Assembly (NCBI GenBank): GCA_017889585.1
Contig: JAGFZX010000025.1
Coordinates: forward strand, 55,534-119,533
Source: Bacillota bacterium
Lineage (GTDB): Bacteria > Bacillota > Negativicutes > DSM-13327
DNA length: 64,000 nucleotides
Direction of reading: 5' to 3'
Shown here: positions 1 through 8,764 of the stretch, one piece after another
Layout of the letters: every line of letters starts with the position of its first letter
Numbering within the stretch: position 1 is the first letter of the stretch
Program-made: the position numbers and the translations under genes
Notes under the pieces: model-generated
Databases searched by the model: none
The model's input: the letters and a program-made list of their open reading frames with translations, nothing else
Told to the model about the DNA's origin: nothing

Positions 1-1720
1 GCAAGGTAAATTCGTCAAAAAAATATACTGTCTTTTGGTTGAACGTTAGTGTTCGTTGCAACTCACTTACTAGAATGGGCTTGAAGGCAATCCAACACAA
101 ATATACAATTTTACCAGTTTTGTCCTCGACAAATGCCAATCCTCGATAGCATGTATGATTCTGGAGCCTGGCAATTGCCTTCTCCTCATAACCTGCTATC
201 CGCTCACGAGAAAACTCGCAAATAGCCTGGACGTCATCCATTCCAAGAATCTTGAACTGAAAGTCTACTCTTGGCTCTGGCAGGATTTTTTGAGGCACTA
301 ATACATACATGTTATACATGCTAAAAAGACGCATAATAAGTCCTTTTCCCTGCCGAGTAAGCCATGCTGAGCCTTGAATGAATCCAATTACAATCAAAAA
401 AATAATTACGAATATATTGTCATATACATGGCTATCTGCGCCGATAATAGCAACGGAGAAAGTACAAAAGCTGAACCAAAGTATAGCTAATTGTCTCCAA
501 GCATACTTGATCGCAAAAATGCGTTGAAGATTAATAGCATATAACATAAAAATGATAAAAAATGATAAAAAAGATGATAGCGCTGCACCGAGCAACTGCC
601 ATTTTGGAATAAGCAGCCAGTTCAATACAATGTTGGCAGCCCCACCAAGCAAGAAATAACCTACTAATAAACGTGTTTTCTCTCTTATGTGAAAACCGGG
701 AGCCAAAACTGCTAACAGACAATAAAATACATAGCCGACACTCAACACACCAAATATCTGGATTGGAATGTGAAACTTACCCCGTGACATGAATTCTATG
801 ATGCTATAATAATTGGCGAGCAATGTTATTACGATAAATAAGGCTGCAGAATTTAACAATACAACCACTTTGGTCATCGACTGTTTGATCAGCTCTTCCT
901 TGCTCAGATTACTAAATACATAGGGCGTCCATACACAGGTAGACGGCATAAGAAGTAGTACAGACAATGCATTAACGATTTTGTAAATAAAGGAGAAATT
1001 CCCTAAGGCCTCCTCCCCAACATAATATAGAATAAAAACTCTGCTTGATGACTCGATGATATACATGCCAAGACCTGCTAAAATTAATGGTGCTGAAAAG
1101 GACAACAGTACCCGAAGAATAGGCAGGCTAATTCTTAATCTAAACGTCCTTAATCCAATATCATATCGACTAAATAGTAGGAGCAAAAGAATTAATGCAA
1201 TGACTTGAGCCTCGTATATTGCAGCAATATCTCGCTCCAGCCAAATAACAAAAAAGGCAATGATCACTAAATAAGTTCCACTTTTCACCATACCGAAAGC
1301 AATAAATTTTACTGCTTTCTTCTCTAACTTTAGCTTTTCCATTGGGAATAGGTACAATTGAAGCAAAACTTGCTGGAAGGTAGCCACAAGTGCCAAGTAG
1401 CGATACTGAGCAAGACTTTCAAAACAATTCAGTATGATATAAATAGCAGCAAATGCCCCAAGACCAGAGCTCAATAAAAAGGTCAAGATTGTGTCGAGGA
1501 CTTCCCGACGGTCATATCGTTCGTCAAAATAATACCGGTCTAAGGCTGATAGAAGCATCATACTGGTAATCCAAGAAAAGATCATCAAATATACTTCAAG
1601 CAGAGGAACAATAGCATACTCCGATGGCGAGAAATGTCTCCCGATAATCGGTAACACCAAGAAGTTGATGCCTTGAATAAAACTATTTCCAAATAGATAA
1701 TATAAAAAGTGGTTTCTCAT
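1..1720 (-). CDS. Wzx-type polysaccharide flippase with extra C-terminal domain (partial)
   Basis: Hand translation from the ATG at 1720 stays open to the window edge (at least 573 codons), so the 3' end is missing. Residues about 1-455 are repeated hydrophobic segments with the layout of the MATE/Wzx polysaccharide flippases, which move undecaprenyl-linked repeat units across the inner membrane. Residues from about 480 onward are soluble and charged (FKILGMDDVQAI, then YRGLAFVEDKTGKIVYLCW, then YFFDEFTL). They look like the first half of a GNAT acyltransferase fold, which ordinary flippases of about 480 aa do not have. The ribosome site is GAGGGGGAG about 12 bases upstream. It is the last visible gene of the exopolysaccharide operon. 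The flippase role is well supported by context and topology; the GNAT assignment of the tail is a guess from pattern. Confidence 0.8.
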   Translation of the reverse strand, partial: MRNHFLYYLFGNSFIQGINFLVLPIIGRHFSPSEYAIVPLLEVYLMIFSWITSMMLLSALDRYYFDERYDRREVLDTILTFLLSSGLGAFAAIYIILNCFESLAQYRYLALVATFQQVLLQLYLFPMEKLKLEKKAVKFIAFGMVKSGTYLVIIAFFVIWLERDIAAIYEAQVIALILLLLLFSRYDIGLRTFRLRISLPILRVLLSFSAPLILAGLGMYIIESSSRVFILYYVGEEALGNFSFIYKIVNALSVLLLMPSTCVWTPYVFSNLSKEELIKQSMTKVVVLLNSAALFIVITLLANYYSIIEFMSRGKFHIPIQIFGVLSVGYVFYCLLAVLAPGFHIREKTRLLVGYFLLGGAANIVLNWLLIPKWQLLGAALSSFLSFFIIFMLYAINLQRIFAIKYAWRQLAILWFSFCTFSVAIIGADSHVYDNIFVIIFLIVIGFIQGSAWLTRQGKGLIMRLFSMYNMYVLVPQKILPEPRVDFQFKILGMDDVQAICEFSRERIAGYEEKAIARLQNHTCYRGLAFVEDKTGKIVYLCWIAFKPILVSELQRTLTFNQKTVYFFDEFTL

Positions 1721-1768
1721 GATGAAGTCAGTGCTCCCCCTCGCAAAATTTACCACTATACGGTTTCC

Positions 1769-2848
1769 CTATCTTAATATTCGTTTAGACATTAGTCTAG
1801 AGAATACCGCAGGCGAAAAGAAAGTATTTCCTGCACGCATGCAGTCATAAATGGTTATAACTCGCCTTATAAAAGCTAACTTATAATCATCAGGGCCAGG
1901 ACCTTCGCAATGCACTGCCAATTGCTTGGCAAAGCTATCCTGGATACTTTCCCGCAAGCTTAACAGCCCTACCCCGTATGGGCGAAAGTCACGATCATAG
2001 GCAGCATCGATACAAAATTTCCAATCACGAAAATACAATTGTAGTCTATAAGCGGCAATCCGCCCATTCAGCTTGATGAATAAGGCATCAGCGGTGAATC
2101 GAGACAGCACTCCAAGCATAAACCTACGTTTGCCCTCATCAAGATAGATTGAAGTCTTACCATCTAGTAGCTTAGACTTTGATACCCGATAAATATCCTT
2201 TATGTTTTCTGTCGATACTTTTTCCCAAGTACACTCGTATTTTAATCCATCCCGTCTGATCCGGTTGGTACTTGTTCGGAGATTACGCTTATGGTGACTG
2301 GAGCAATTTTCATCTATATACTCTTGAAATGAACTATAATTTGTCACTGGTATGATAGGACAAGCCGAAAGTTTAAACACGTGTTTCCTTTCGGCAATAT
2401 TAAGTGTAGTCGAGCTTTCCGGAATGTATGACAAGTTCATAACATCAAACTTGATATTTTTATACAGCCAAGCAATGATATAAGCCTTACTATCCGGTTC
2501 TTGACCATCCCCGATAATATCCATAAAGGCAGATCCCCACTGCTGACTGAGGAATTCAATAAAACTGAACTGTAATCCATATTTTTTTCGTATTAGCTTA
2601 ACCAAGGGAGCAATAGCGACAAGTGTGCCTTCTTTATATAACATTATAATTAGCAATTCTTTGTATAAGCCGAATTGCTGGTCTGCGCGCTGCTCGAATA
2701 TTTCCCACCATAACCGTAGCCAGTCATAGGATTGGGTCAAATAAAGAGTCTGCTGGCCAGTTTCAAAGTCTCGCCATTCTTGTTCCTTATCAACAAATAC
2801 TTGTCCAGTACTATATGCGACAACCTCATAAGCAGCCAACGATCTCAC
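1769..2848 (-). CDS. CelD/BcsL-like GNAT-fold acyltransferase of the polysaccharide locus
   Basis: A 359-aa soluble protein starting with GTG. It resembles the Acetyltransf_6 (CelD/BcsL) family: an N-terminal aromatic segment near residues 36-52 (LTQSYDWLRLWW), a basic segment near 180-205 (SSHHKRNLRTSTNRIRR), and a C-terminal part with the family pattern AYRLQLYFRDWKFCIDAAYDRDFRPYG. Members of this family are found in cellulose and exopolysaccharide clusters and are thought to acylate a sugar or lipid-linked intermediate; the substrate is unknown here. It lies 14 bases after the deacetylase-like gene and 48 bases before the flippase, so it is almost certainly co-transcribed. The family call is fairly sure; the reaction is inferred. 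Confidence 0.7.
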   Translation of the reverse strand: MRSLAAYEVVAYSTGQVFVDKEQEWRDFETGQQTLYLTQSYDWLRLWWEIFEQRADQQFGLYKELLIIMLYKEGTLVAIAPLVKLIRKKYGLQFSFIEFLSQQWGSAFMDIIGDGQEPDSKAYIIAWLYKNIKFDVMNLSYIPESSTTLNIAERKHVFKLSACPIIPVTNYSSFQEYIDENCSSHHKRNLRTSTNRIRRDGLKYECTWEKVSTENIKDIYRVSKSKLLDGKTSIYLDEGKRRFMLGVLSRFTADALFIKLNGRIAAYRLQLYFRDWKFCIDAAYDRDFRPYGVGLLSLRESIQDSFAKQLAVHCEGPGPDDYKLAFIRRVITIYDCMRAGNTFFSPAVFSRLMSKRILR

Positions 2849-2862
2849 ATCCCTATTTAACC

Positions 2863-4005
2863 TTATAATTCCTGGTAAATACCCTCTTTTACATTATTAA
2901 ATACCCAAACTCCGTTACGATAAATGCCGTTTAGCAACTGCCCAGTACTGGTATTTCTCAAGGTCCTAGCGGGAGTGTACACCGTAAGGAACATTGTATC
3001 CCATGTTCCTTTATAGGTAATGCTATAGGTGCCATCTCCTAGCTTTACAAGTTCAGTATTGTCATAGCTTTCTACGTAATGTGCAATTTCCGTACAATTT
3101 GCAAACCATAGATCTAATCCCCTAAGTAACCCAAAAAATTTATTAAGAGAACTTATATCATCATATATGTTAGGCCTTTGCCTTTTACCGTCCGTACGAA
3201 GCCCCATATAATGCTCCTGTATGGAAATAACTAATTGTTTTTCGTATAGAAAATGGATATAGCGTTCCAGATTAAAAGTATCTAATTTGTTTTTAAAGAA
3301 TCTAAGCAGATTAGCCCCTCCAAGATTCATGTTGGGATTAAAACAATCGCCACTGATGTTAGTTGGCAAATCCACAATGCTATTGCTTTTACCGAAGTAA
3401 CTATGGCGATTGTCCTTGTGCTTGTGATTCATCATATGAGCCGAGGACATCCACCATTTAAAGCCTAATGCTTCAATGATCTGCGGAGCACAATTACTAG
3501 CTATATATCCCGGATATTTGCCGCCAAAAAACCGGGTGTCTAATACCTGCTCCATTTCTTTTATGTCTTTTTTAATGGCCTCAGCCTCTTGTAGCGTTAA
3601 GTACTCGAATTCATGCTGGAAATTTCCTTTGATAAATGGATTGTCTAAATTTTTATAGCGCCCATGGGCAAGTCCATGAAAAGCGAACTCAAAATGTGGA
3701 CTTACCTGCTGTATAAAATCGGCCAAATTACTATAATCACAAGAAAAAATTACTTGATATCCATTATCGCGAGTTTGTAAACAATGCTGATGTAGGGGAT
3801 AAAAGATGGAACCTTTTATCTCTGGAAACTTCTTTAACAGATTAGCTGTTAGATATCGATAGAGTGAGTGCTGACCGTTGAGGCCTATTCCCCAGTCATT
3901 ACACGGCTCTATGTCTCCATTTATCGTAGTCGCTGTTAATGAGAAATCATCTAACATCAGGGTGACTGCTGATCTATGATTATTGTAATACCGACTTTTT
4001 TCCAT
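2863..4005 (-). CDS. NodB-like polysaccharide deacetylase homologue
   Basis: A 380-aa protein without a signal peptide. The N-terminal TLMLDDFS (residues 15-22) matches the NodB motif-1 aspartate pair. FHGLAHG near residue 130 resembles the H-x3-H metal site, and GGKYPGY near 162 matches the R/K-x-P-x-G motif of carbohydrate esterase family 4 (also DUF2334 proteins). The C-terminal 60 residues form a separate beta-rich tail (KLGDGTYSITYKGTWDTMFLTVYTP). It probably removes acyl groups from a sugar of the repeat unit in the cytoplasm or at the membrane. It lies 6 bases after the glycosyltransferase gene; GGAGGAG stands upstream of the ATG. One normal motif histidine is not obvious, so catalytic competence is uncertain. 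Confidence 0.65.
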   Translation of the reverse strand: MEKSRYYNNHRSAVTLMLDDFSLTATTINGDIEPCNDWGIGLNGQHSLYRYLTANLLKKFPEIKGSIFYPLHQHCLQTRDNGYQVIFSCDYSNLADFIQQVSPHFEFAFHGLAHGRYKNLDNPFIKGNFQHEFEYLTLQEAEAIKKDIKEMEQVLDTRFFGGKYPGYIASNCAPQIIEALGFKWWMSSAHMMNHKHKDNRHSYFGKSNSIVDLPTNISGDCFNPNMNLGGANLLRFFKNKLDTFNLERYIHFLYEKQLVISIQEHYMGLRTDGKRQRPNIYDDISSLNKFFGLLRGLDLWFANCTEIAHYVESYDNTELVKLGDGTYSITYKGTWDTMFLTVYTPARTLRNTSTGQLLNGIYRNGVWVFNNVKEGIYQEL

Positions 4006-4011
4006 AGTATT

Positions 4012-4971
4012 TCAATGCTCCTCCAGACTTAAAACTTCCATGACTACCGCAAAAAAAGCCTCCTCATCCCGGGCCTTAAATAGTACAGTTTCAGCCGGCC
4101 TATCACAAACATCACTGGCAACAGTAGGACAACCGAACGCTATAGCCTCTCGCAGACTTATGGCATCTCCATCAGTAATCGTGGGGCGTACTAACAAATG
4201 AACTCTCTTAAATAGTGGCCAGACTTCTTTATTCCCTGTCATAACATGAATAACTGACTGTAACCCGTTCTTGATAACTTCTGACTGCAAAAATTGATAA
4301 TAGTTCAGATCACCAATCTCCGCTAAAGCTATGATCAACCCAGCCCTTGGAAATATCTCGATAATCTTAGGCATCAAATTCACACACATATCTATGCCAT
4401 AAAGATCTACCCCCTGATAAAATGTCAATCGAGAGGCATTTACGATAAGTAAGGGTGAATGATCTTGGCTAAAATCCAGCATCTGCTGACTATATGAGTT
4501 CAATATGTTGTCTTCCTCCTCCAAGATCGGTGGCAGGAAAGAACTGACTAGCTTTACTCTTTCCTGATTAACTCCCAAGTTTTGCACCATAAATGTAAAA
4601 ATTTTGCTGTTCAGTACATAGACAAACTCTGTCTGCCTCGCAGCCTCTTGAAGCAAATATCTTGTCAGCATATTGCCGTTTACGTAGGAATCCATCATTA
4701 TGCTGCCATGACTGAATATAGAATACTTGTTTCCAGTTAGCATCTTTATGATCAACAAGGAAATAATCCTATTAACATTAGGTGAATGATAGATAAGATG
4801 TCTTTTTTTCTTACAGCATTGGTACAGCCACTCCACTTTAGACATACCATTTTCTTTAATAAATTCATATTCTGTATGAACTTTACTAAGACGGTGGAGA
4901 AAAACGGCAATCCCCCCCAAGGGTGGTGGCAACGGCCCTATCATTACAATCTTACAGTCACCTAGGCTCAT
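4012..4971 (-). CDS. GT4-family glycosyltransferase
   Basis: About 319 aa. The N-terminus carries the glycine-rich loop of GT-B enzymes (MIGPLPPPLGGIAVFLHRL). The C-terminal half carries DGDAISLREAIAFGCPTVASD, equivalent to the nucleotide-sugar-binding EX7E region of family GT4. It should add one sugar to the lipid-linked repeat unit on the cytoplasmic face. The start at 4971 is preferred to a GTG four codons upstream because AGGTGGTGG stands 5 bases before this ATG. The gene overlaps the end of the PaaK-like gene by 14 bases, which implies translational coupling. Donor and acceptor cannot be read from the sequence. Confidence 0.85.
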   Translation of the reverse strand: MSLGDCKIVMIGPLPPPLGGIAVFLHRLSKVHTEYEFIKENGMSKVEWLYQCCKKKRHLIYHSPNVNRIISLLIIKMLTGNKYSIFSHGSIMMDSYVNGNMLTRYLLQEAARQTEFVYVLNSKIFTFMVQNLGVNQERVKLVSSFLPPILEEEDNILNSYSQQMLDFSQDHSPLLIVNASRLTFYQGVDLYGIDMCVNLMPKIIEIFPRAGLIIALAEIGDLNYYQFLQSEVIKNGLQSVIHVMTGNKEVWPLFKRVHLLVRPTITDGDAISLREAIAFGCPTVASDVCDRPAETVLFKARDEEAFFAVVMEVLSLEEH

Positions 4972-6388
4972 CGTGACCACCACCTAACAGCTCACTTTTA
5001 AAAAAACTATATTTACCGTTAACATTTTTAGGGATTATCGGTACCCGCTGAAAAGAGAGTTGTAAATGTTTTCCCACCTTTTCCCTGATATCTGTCTCAA
5101 TAGCCTGCTTTTGCCAAGTTGGCATTTCCTCATGTGAAACATACTTACACACCAAATTACCTGCTGTAGCTTGCATAAATTGGAACTGGTCCATACCCTG
5201 AAACAACTTGTTATGAATACTGCCGATAGCCATAGAGAAAGGTATCTTGTGATAATCGTCAGTAATAATCAGCTCAGCATTTCTCCCAACAATTTCTTTC
5301 AATAACAGATAATGTCGCCTGCAATCAGGACAATAGTTATTACCTTTAACAGCTAGATCTCCTGTACGATACCGAATAAATAAAGTTTTCCGCATAAAAA
5401 AGCTTGTACCTACCAAATGTCCCATCTCGTCTTCGGCAGCCTCACTACCATCTTCTTTAATGACTTCGGCTAAACCATATTGGGGATATACATGAAATAA
5501 ATCGTTAGACTTACAGGGTCCAGCTAAAATCACCTTCTCAGTCATACCATAAAAGTGTATAAGGGGCGCTTTCCAAAATCGCTGTAGGTATTCCTTATCC
5601 TTGTCATAGAGTTTCTCAGAAGCTAAGATAATGGCTTGTAAATCATGCTTTTCAATGGAAATACCAGTTTCAATACACGCTATAGTAAGCTGGGTTAAGG
5701 CTGATGGATAGGCCTGAATATAGCCGGGCTTAAAAATCTTGATAGTATCTAGGTATAAATGTGCAGTCTCTCGAGTGATATGATAGGCTGATAACAGCAA
5801 ATCTCCGAATAAGGTTAACTCAGCATAAGGATTGCCCCGAAAACCTCCCTGTACCCCAGCGCCACGGATAATAACAGATCTGCTAACTGGGCAAAAGCTA
5901 CGCTCTTCCCACATATCATGAAGAAATGCGAATTCTGTTGACTCAGCAGCACGATCAAGGTATAGGCCTAAGGGTATGCCAGTTGATCCGCTTGTTGTTA
6001 TATATTTACACCTACTACTCTCCTTTGTACTAAATCCCGCCAAATTGTCTCTAATTTGTTCTTTGGATATCTCAGGAATGCGCCGTATATCTGAATATGA
6101 CTGTAATTGCTCTGGTGCGAAACCGTATTTTTTCCAATGTTCACGATATCCTGAGCAATGCTCCCAAGCGTATTGTACGATGTCCTTACATTTTTTTAAC
6201 TGAAATGCGCGTATTTCCTCACCAGTAGCATATTCTGTACTCCTGATATGCGCCCTCACACTTTGATATGTTGATCCAAGATCACGCCGGGCTATCATTG
6301 CTTTGGTTTTTGCAGCAATGAACTCAGCCCCCACTGCCGGAGCCCTTCTTACGGTAGCGCCCAGCATCATCTTTATCCACTCTTTCAC
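4958..6388 (-). CDS. PaaK/CapK-like adenylate-forming ligase of the polysaccharide locus
   Basis: About 476 aa, related to phenylacetate-CoA ligase and coenzyme F390 synthetase. Visible ANL-superfamily motifs are the phosphate loop TTSGSTGIPLG (about residue 131), FYGMTEK in the middle, and YRTGDLA followed by a CPDCRRHY zinc-knuckle-like segment and the GRNAELI hinge. Proteins of this type (CapK) are common in capsule and exopolysaccharide loci and presumably activate an acyl group for transfer to the glycan. This would pair it with the CelD-like acyltransferase. The GTG start at 6388 is chosen because GGGAGG stands 6 bases before it; a longer reading from 6421 overlaps the upstream gene. 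The substrate is unknown. Confidence 0.78.
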   Translation of the reverse strand: MKEWIKMMLGATVRRAPAVGAEFIAAKTKAMIARRDLGSTYQSVRAHIRSTEYATGEEIRAFQLKKCKDIVQYAWEHCSGYREHWKKYGFAPEQLQSYSDIRRIPEISKEQIRDNLAGFSTKESSRCKYITTSGSTGIPLGLYLDRAAESTEFAFLHDMWEERSFCPVSRSVIIRGAGVQGGFRGNPYAELTLFGDLLLSAYHITRETAHLYLDTIKIFKPGYIQAYPSALTQLTIACIETGISIEKHDLQAIILASEKLYDKDKEYLQRFWKAPLIHFYGMTEKVILAGPCKSNDLFHVYPQYGLAEVIKEDGSEAAEDEMGHLVGTSFFMRKTLFIRYRTGDLAVKGNNYCPDCRRHYLLLKEIVGRNAELIITDDYHKIPFSMAIGSIHNKLFQGMDQFQFMQATAGNLVCKYVSHEEMPTWQKQAIETDIREKVGKHLQLSFQRVPIIPKNVNGKYSFFKSELLGGGHDEPR

Positions 6389-6401
6389 CTGGACGCCTCC
6401 C

Positions 6402-8048
6402 TTATTGCTGTAAATTAACATAATGCAGAGTAACCATATTTTTTACCCTTTGCTGGAACAATGCTGAGTTTAGAAATTCTTGACGCTTAAGACTCAAAAC
6501 CTTACTTAATCGATCAGCCTTATACGTTCCCTGTTCGATGATCACTAAGTACGCTGGCGGTGCCAACAAATATTCTCCCCCATTCCAAATTGGAGTAAAG
6601 TACTTCTGAAATCGACCAATCTGTCTGATATAATCCGTACTTTCCAAGAGTATACTATCAATACCGATTCTCTTCTGATCGCCAAATGCCAGTTTCATCA
6701 TCCCCGCATATTGATAGACTGGATAACTACGCTTAATGACATTGCCCCCCTGAGTCCTATCCTCAAAAACAAACGTGGTATGCATTACAAATACCGGATT
6801 CTCACGAATGTGCATGAGTAATGCTTGCTGTTTAAACCAGTCCAGATGCAGCCCAACACAATCAGAAATGTTCGTTGCTATAAACTGACATAGTAACAGG
6901 GACATAATAACCGTTCGACTTATGCCTTTCATAGATAGGCTCTGACCCAAAATTTTAAGCCCATAGACGATTATAAAACCTGCTCCTAATGACACCAATA
7001 GTTGGTGTCTGCTATGCCAGTTATCCAACTTAGGTAATAGCCCTACAAGGTTATAGGGTAATACGGCAAGAATAAAACTTACAATTCCAAAATATAGCAA
7101 ATAGGCATTATATCTGTCATAACTTGAAGGATATTCGTCCCCCACATCCTCCCCGCATCCCCACTTATGGTAGAAAAAAACAGCCAATATTATAGAAAGA
7201 ACAAGTAGCAAACTACTGAACGAGCTAAAAGAGTAGTCTAGCACCTTAGAAAAGGACGTCTGAAAAGACATAACTATAAATAAGGGGCTAAGGGATAAAC
7301 TACTTGCAGTGAACTGATTATAACCCTCCCATGCACCACAAGGATTGAATAGCAATGCCTTAGGTATCCAATAGCCAAAAGGCAGAACAAGAAAATCCAA
7401 ACTACGACAAAGGTATTTTGAGAAATCTTGAGCATTTGGCACTCTCAGACAACCAGCCTTTATAAAACTATCTTTCATCAAATATGCTAGTGGCAGCAGA
7501 TAAAATATTAAAAATGAATTAGTATCAAAAGCTATAAAAAATGCTACTAGGGCCCCCACTCTGAAGGGTATTTTTTTTGTTTCCCCATACTTGACCATAC
7601 TCCAGCAGGCTAGCCAAAACAAACAATTACTGACGGCGTAGGGAGTGTTGATTAATAGAAAGCGAACATTATTGACTGGCAATACGGCATAGAACAAAAT
7701 CAGAAACATCCGATCTAAATCACTAATAAAATTTATTCTCTTTACTATAGTATTCAAAATAAGGGCTGATAGCAGGTAGGCGGTGAATACAATAGCCCGA
7801 TACACTAAAATAGCATGATCAAAGGATAGTAAAAAGTTATGAAAGTAGGCCAACCAGCGATGTCCCTGATCATGATATATGGCAGTAATTGTTTCTGTCT
7901 TCATGTTATAGAGAGTCCAGTCATCTTGATATATCCCATTATTCAATAACATTAAGCTATAGGAAAAAGAATAGCCCAGTATAATGAATGTCCAGTCTGT
8001 TATCAATACCTGCCCAATTTTAGACAGGTACCTGAATAAAATCACCAT
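6402..8048 (-). CDS. polytopic membrane protein, possible GT-C glycosyltransferase or O-antigen-type protein
   Basis: 548 aa with roughly ten or more hydrophobic segments. A loop after the first span contains YQDDWTLYN and then DQGHRWLAYFHNFLL. An acidic pair in the first extracytoplasmic loop followed by a GRxL-like segment is the usual arrangement of GT-C enzymes (for example GtrII-like glucosyltransferases). It has a soluble C-terminal tail of about 130 residues. In this operon the missing functions are a Wzy polymerase and further glycosyltransferases, and this gene could be either. I do not recognise a specific family. Spacing is 13 bases to the next gene and 24 bases from the sugar transferase. 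Confidence 0.6.
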   Translation of the reverse strand: MVILFRYLSKIGQVLITDWTFIILGYSFSYSLMLLNNGIYQDDWTLYNMKTETITAIYHDQGHRWLAYFHNFLLSFDHAILVYRAIVFTAYLLSALILNTIVKRINFISDLDRMFLILFYAVLPVNNVRFLLINTPYAVSNCLFWLACWSMVKYGETKKIPFRVGALVAFFIAFDTNSFLIFYLLPLAYLMKDSFIKAGCLRVPNAQDFSKYLCRSLDFLVLPFGYWIPKALLFNPCGAWEGYNQFTASSLSLSPLFIVMSFQTSFSKVLDYSFSSFSSLLLVLSIILAVFFYHKWGCGEDVGDEYPSSYDRYNAYLLYFGIVSFILAVLPYNLVGLLPKLDNWHSRHQLLVSLGAGFIIVYGLKILGQSLSMKGISRTVIMSLLLCQFIATNISDCVGLHLDWFKQQALLMHIRENPVFVMHTTFVFEDRTQGGNVIKRSYPVYQYAGMMKLAFGDQKRIGIDSILLESTDYIRQIGRFQKYFTPIWNGGEYLLAPPAYLVIIEQGTYKADRLSKVLSLKRQEFLNSALFQQRVKNMVTLHYVNLQQ

Positions 8049-8072
8049 TCCACCACTTCCCTGATCATCCTG

Positions 8073-8735
8073 TTAATAAGCATCATGACCGTTCACTACC
8101 ACTCTGATTGTTTTAAATAGAATGATTATATCTAGCCATAAGGTCTGATTCTGCACATACCATTCATCCATCAGCAACCGTCCAGGAAAGTCAATACTGT
8201 TTCGGCCGCTAACCTGCCACAATCCCGTTATTCCTGGTGTAGTCTGCAAAATAATACTAACAGAGTAGCCCATTTGCTTTTCCTCCCGGGGTAAGTAGGG
8301 ACGGGGACCTACAAGGCTCATTTCACCCTTGATCACATTGATGAGCTGTGGCAATTCATCAATACTATATTTTCTCAGTTTGGCTCCGATTGTCGTTAGC
8401 CTCGGATCAAAGCATCTCAATTTAGCAAATCGCTCCCACTCTTTTTCTGCCATTGGCTCTGTTCTTAAATATTCTTCTAGGACAGACTCACAATTTTGTT
8501 TCATGGTGCGAAACTTATAACAACGAAAGTAGCGTCCGTTTTTTCCTAATCGGCTATCGATATAAAACACCGGTCCTCTGGAATTTAGCTTAATCATCAC
8601 CGCAACTACTCCCATTATAGGTATCACTAATACCAGAATGATCATTCCTGCCAAAATATCAAATAGTCGCTTTATTCCACAGGTGAAAAAGCCTTTTGCA
8701 GCTGCAATACGCACCGAATCTAAGGACTGATTCAT
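8073..8735 (-). CDS. polyprenyl-phosphate sugar-1-phosphate transferase (priming glycosyltransferase)
   Basis: A 220-aa short form of the WbaP/RfbP bacterial sugar transferase family. There is one hydrophobic segment at residues 24-46 (KRLFDILAGMIILVLVIP), followed by the conserved RLGKNGRYFRCYKFRTMK, then DELPQLINVIKGEMSLVGPRP (about 127-147) and PGITGLWQVSGR. It starts repeat-unit synthesis by moving a hexose- or HexNAc-1-phosphate onto undecaprenyl phosphate at the inner membrane. The long N-terminal WbaP membrane region is absent, as in many PglC-size enzymes. The start is supported by GGGGAGG 6-8 bases upstream. It follows the chain-length gene with a 29-base gap. Confidence 0.92.
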   Translation of the reverse strand: MNQSLDSVRIAAAKGFFTCGIKRLFDILAGMIILVLVIPIMGVVAVMIKLNSRGPVFYIDSRLGKNGRYFRCYKFRTMKQNCESVLEEYLRTEPMAEKEWERFAKLRCFDPRLTTIGAKLRKYSIDELPQLINVIKGEMSLVGPRPYLPREEKQMGYSVSIILQTTPGITGLWQVSGRNSIDFPGRLLMDEWYVQNQTLWLDIIILFKTIRVVVNGHDAY

Positions 8736-8764
8736 AGGTCACCTCCCCATTACGTTTTCAAACC

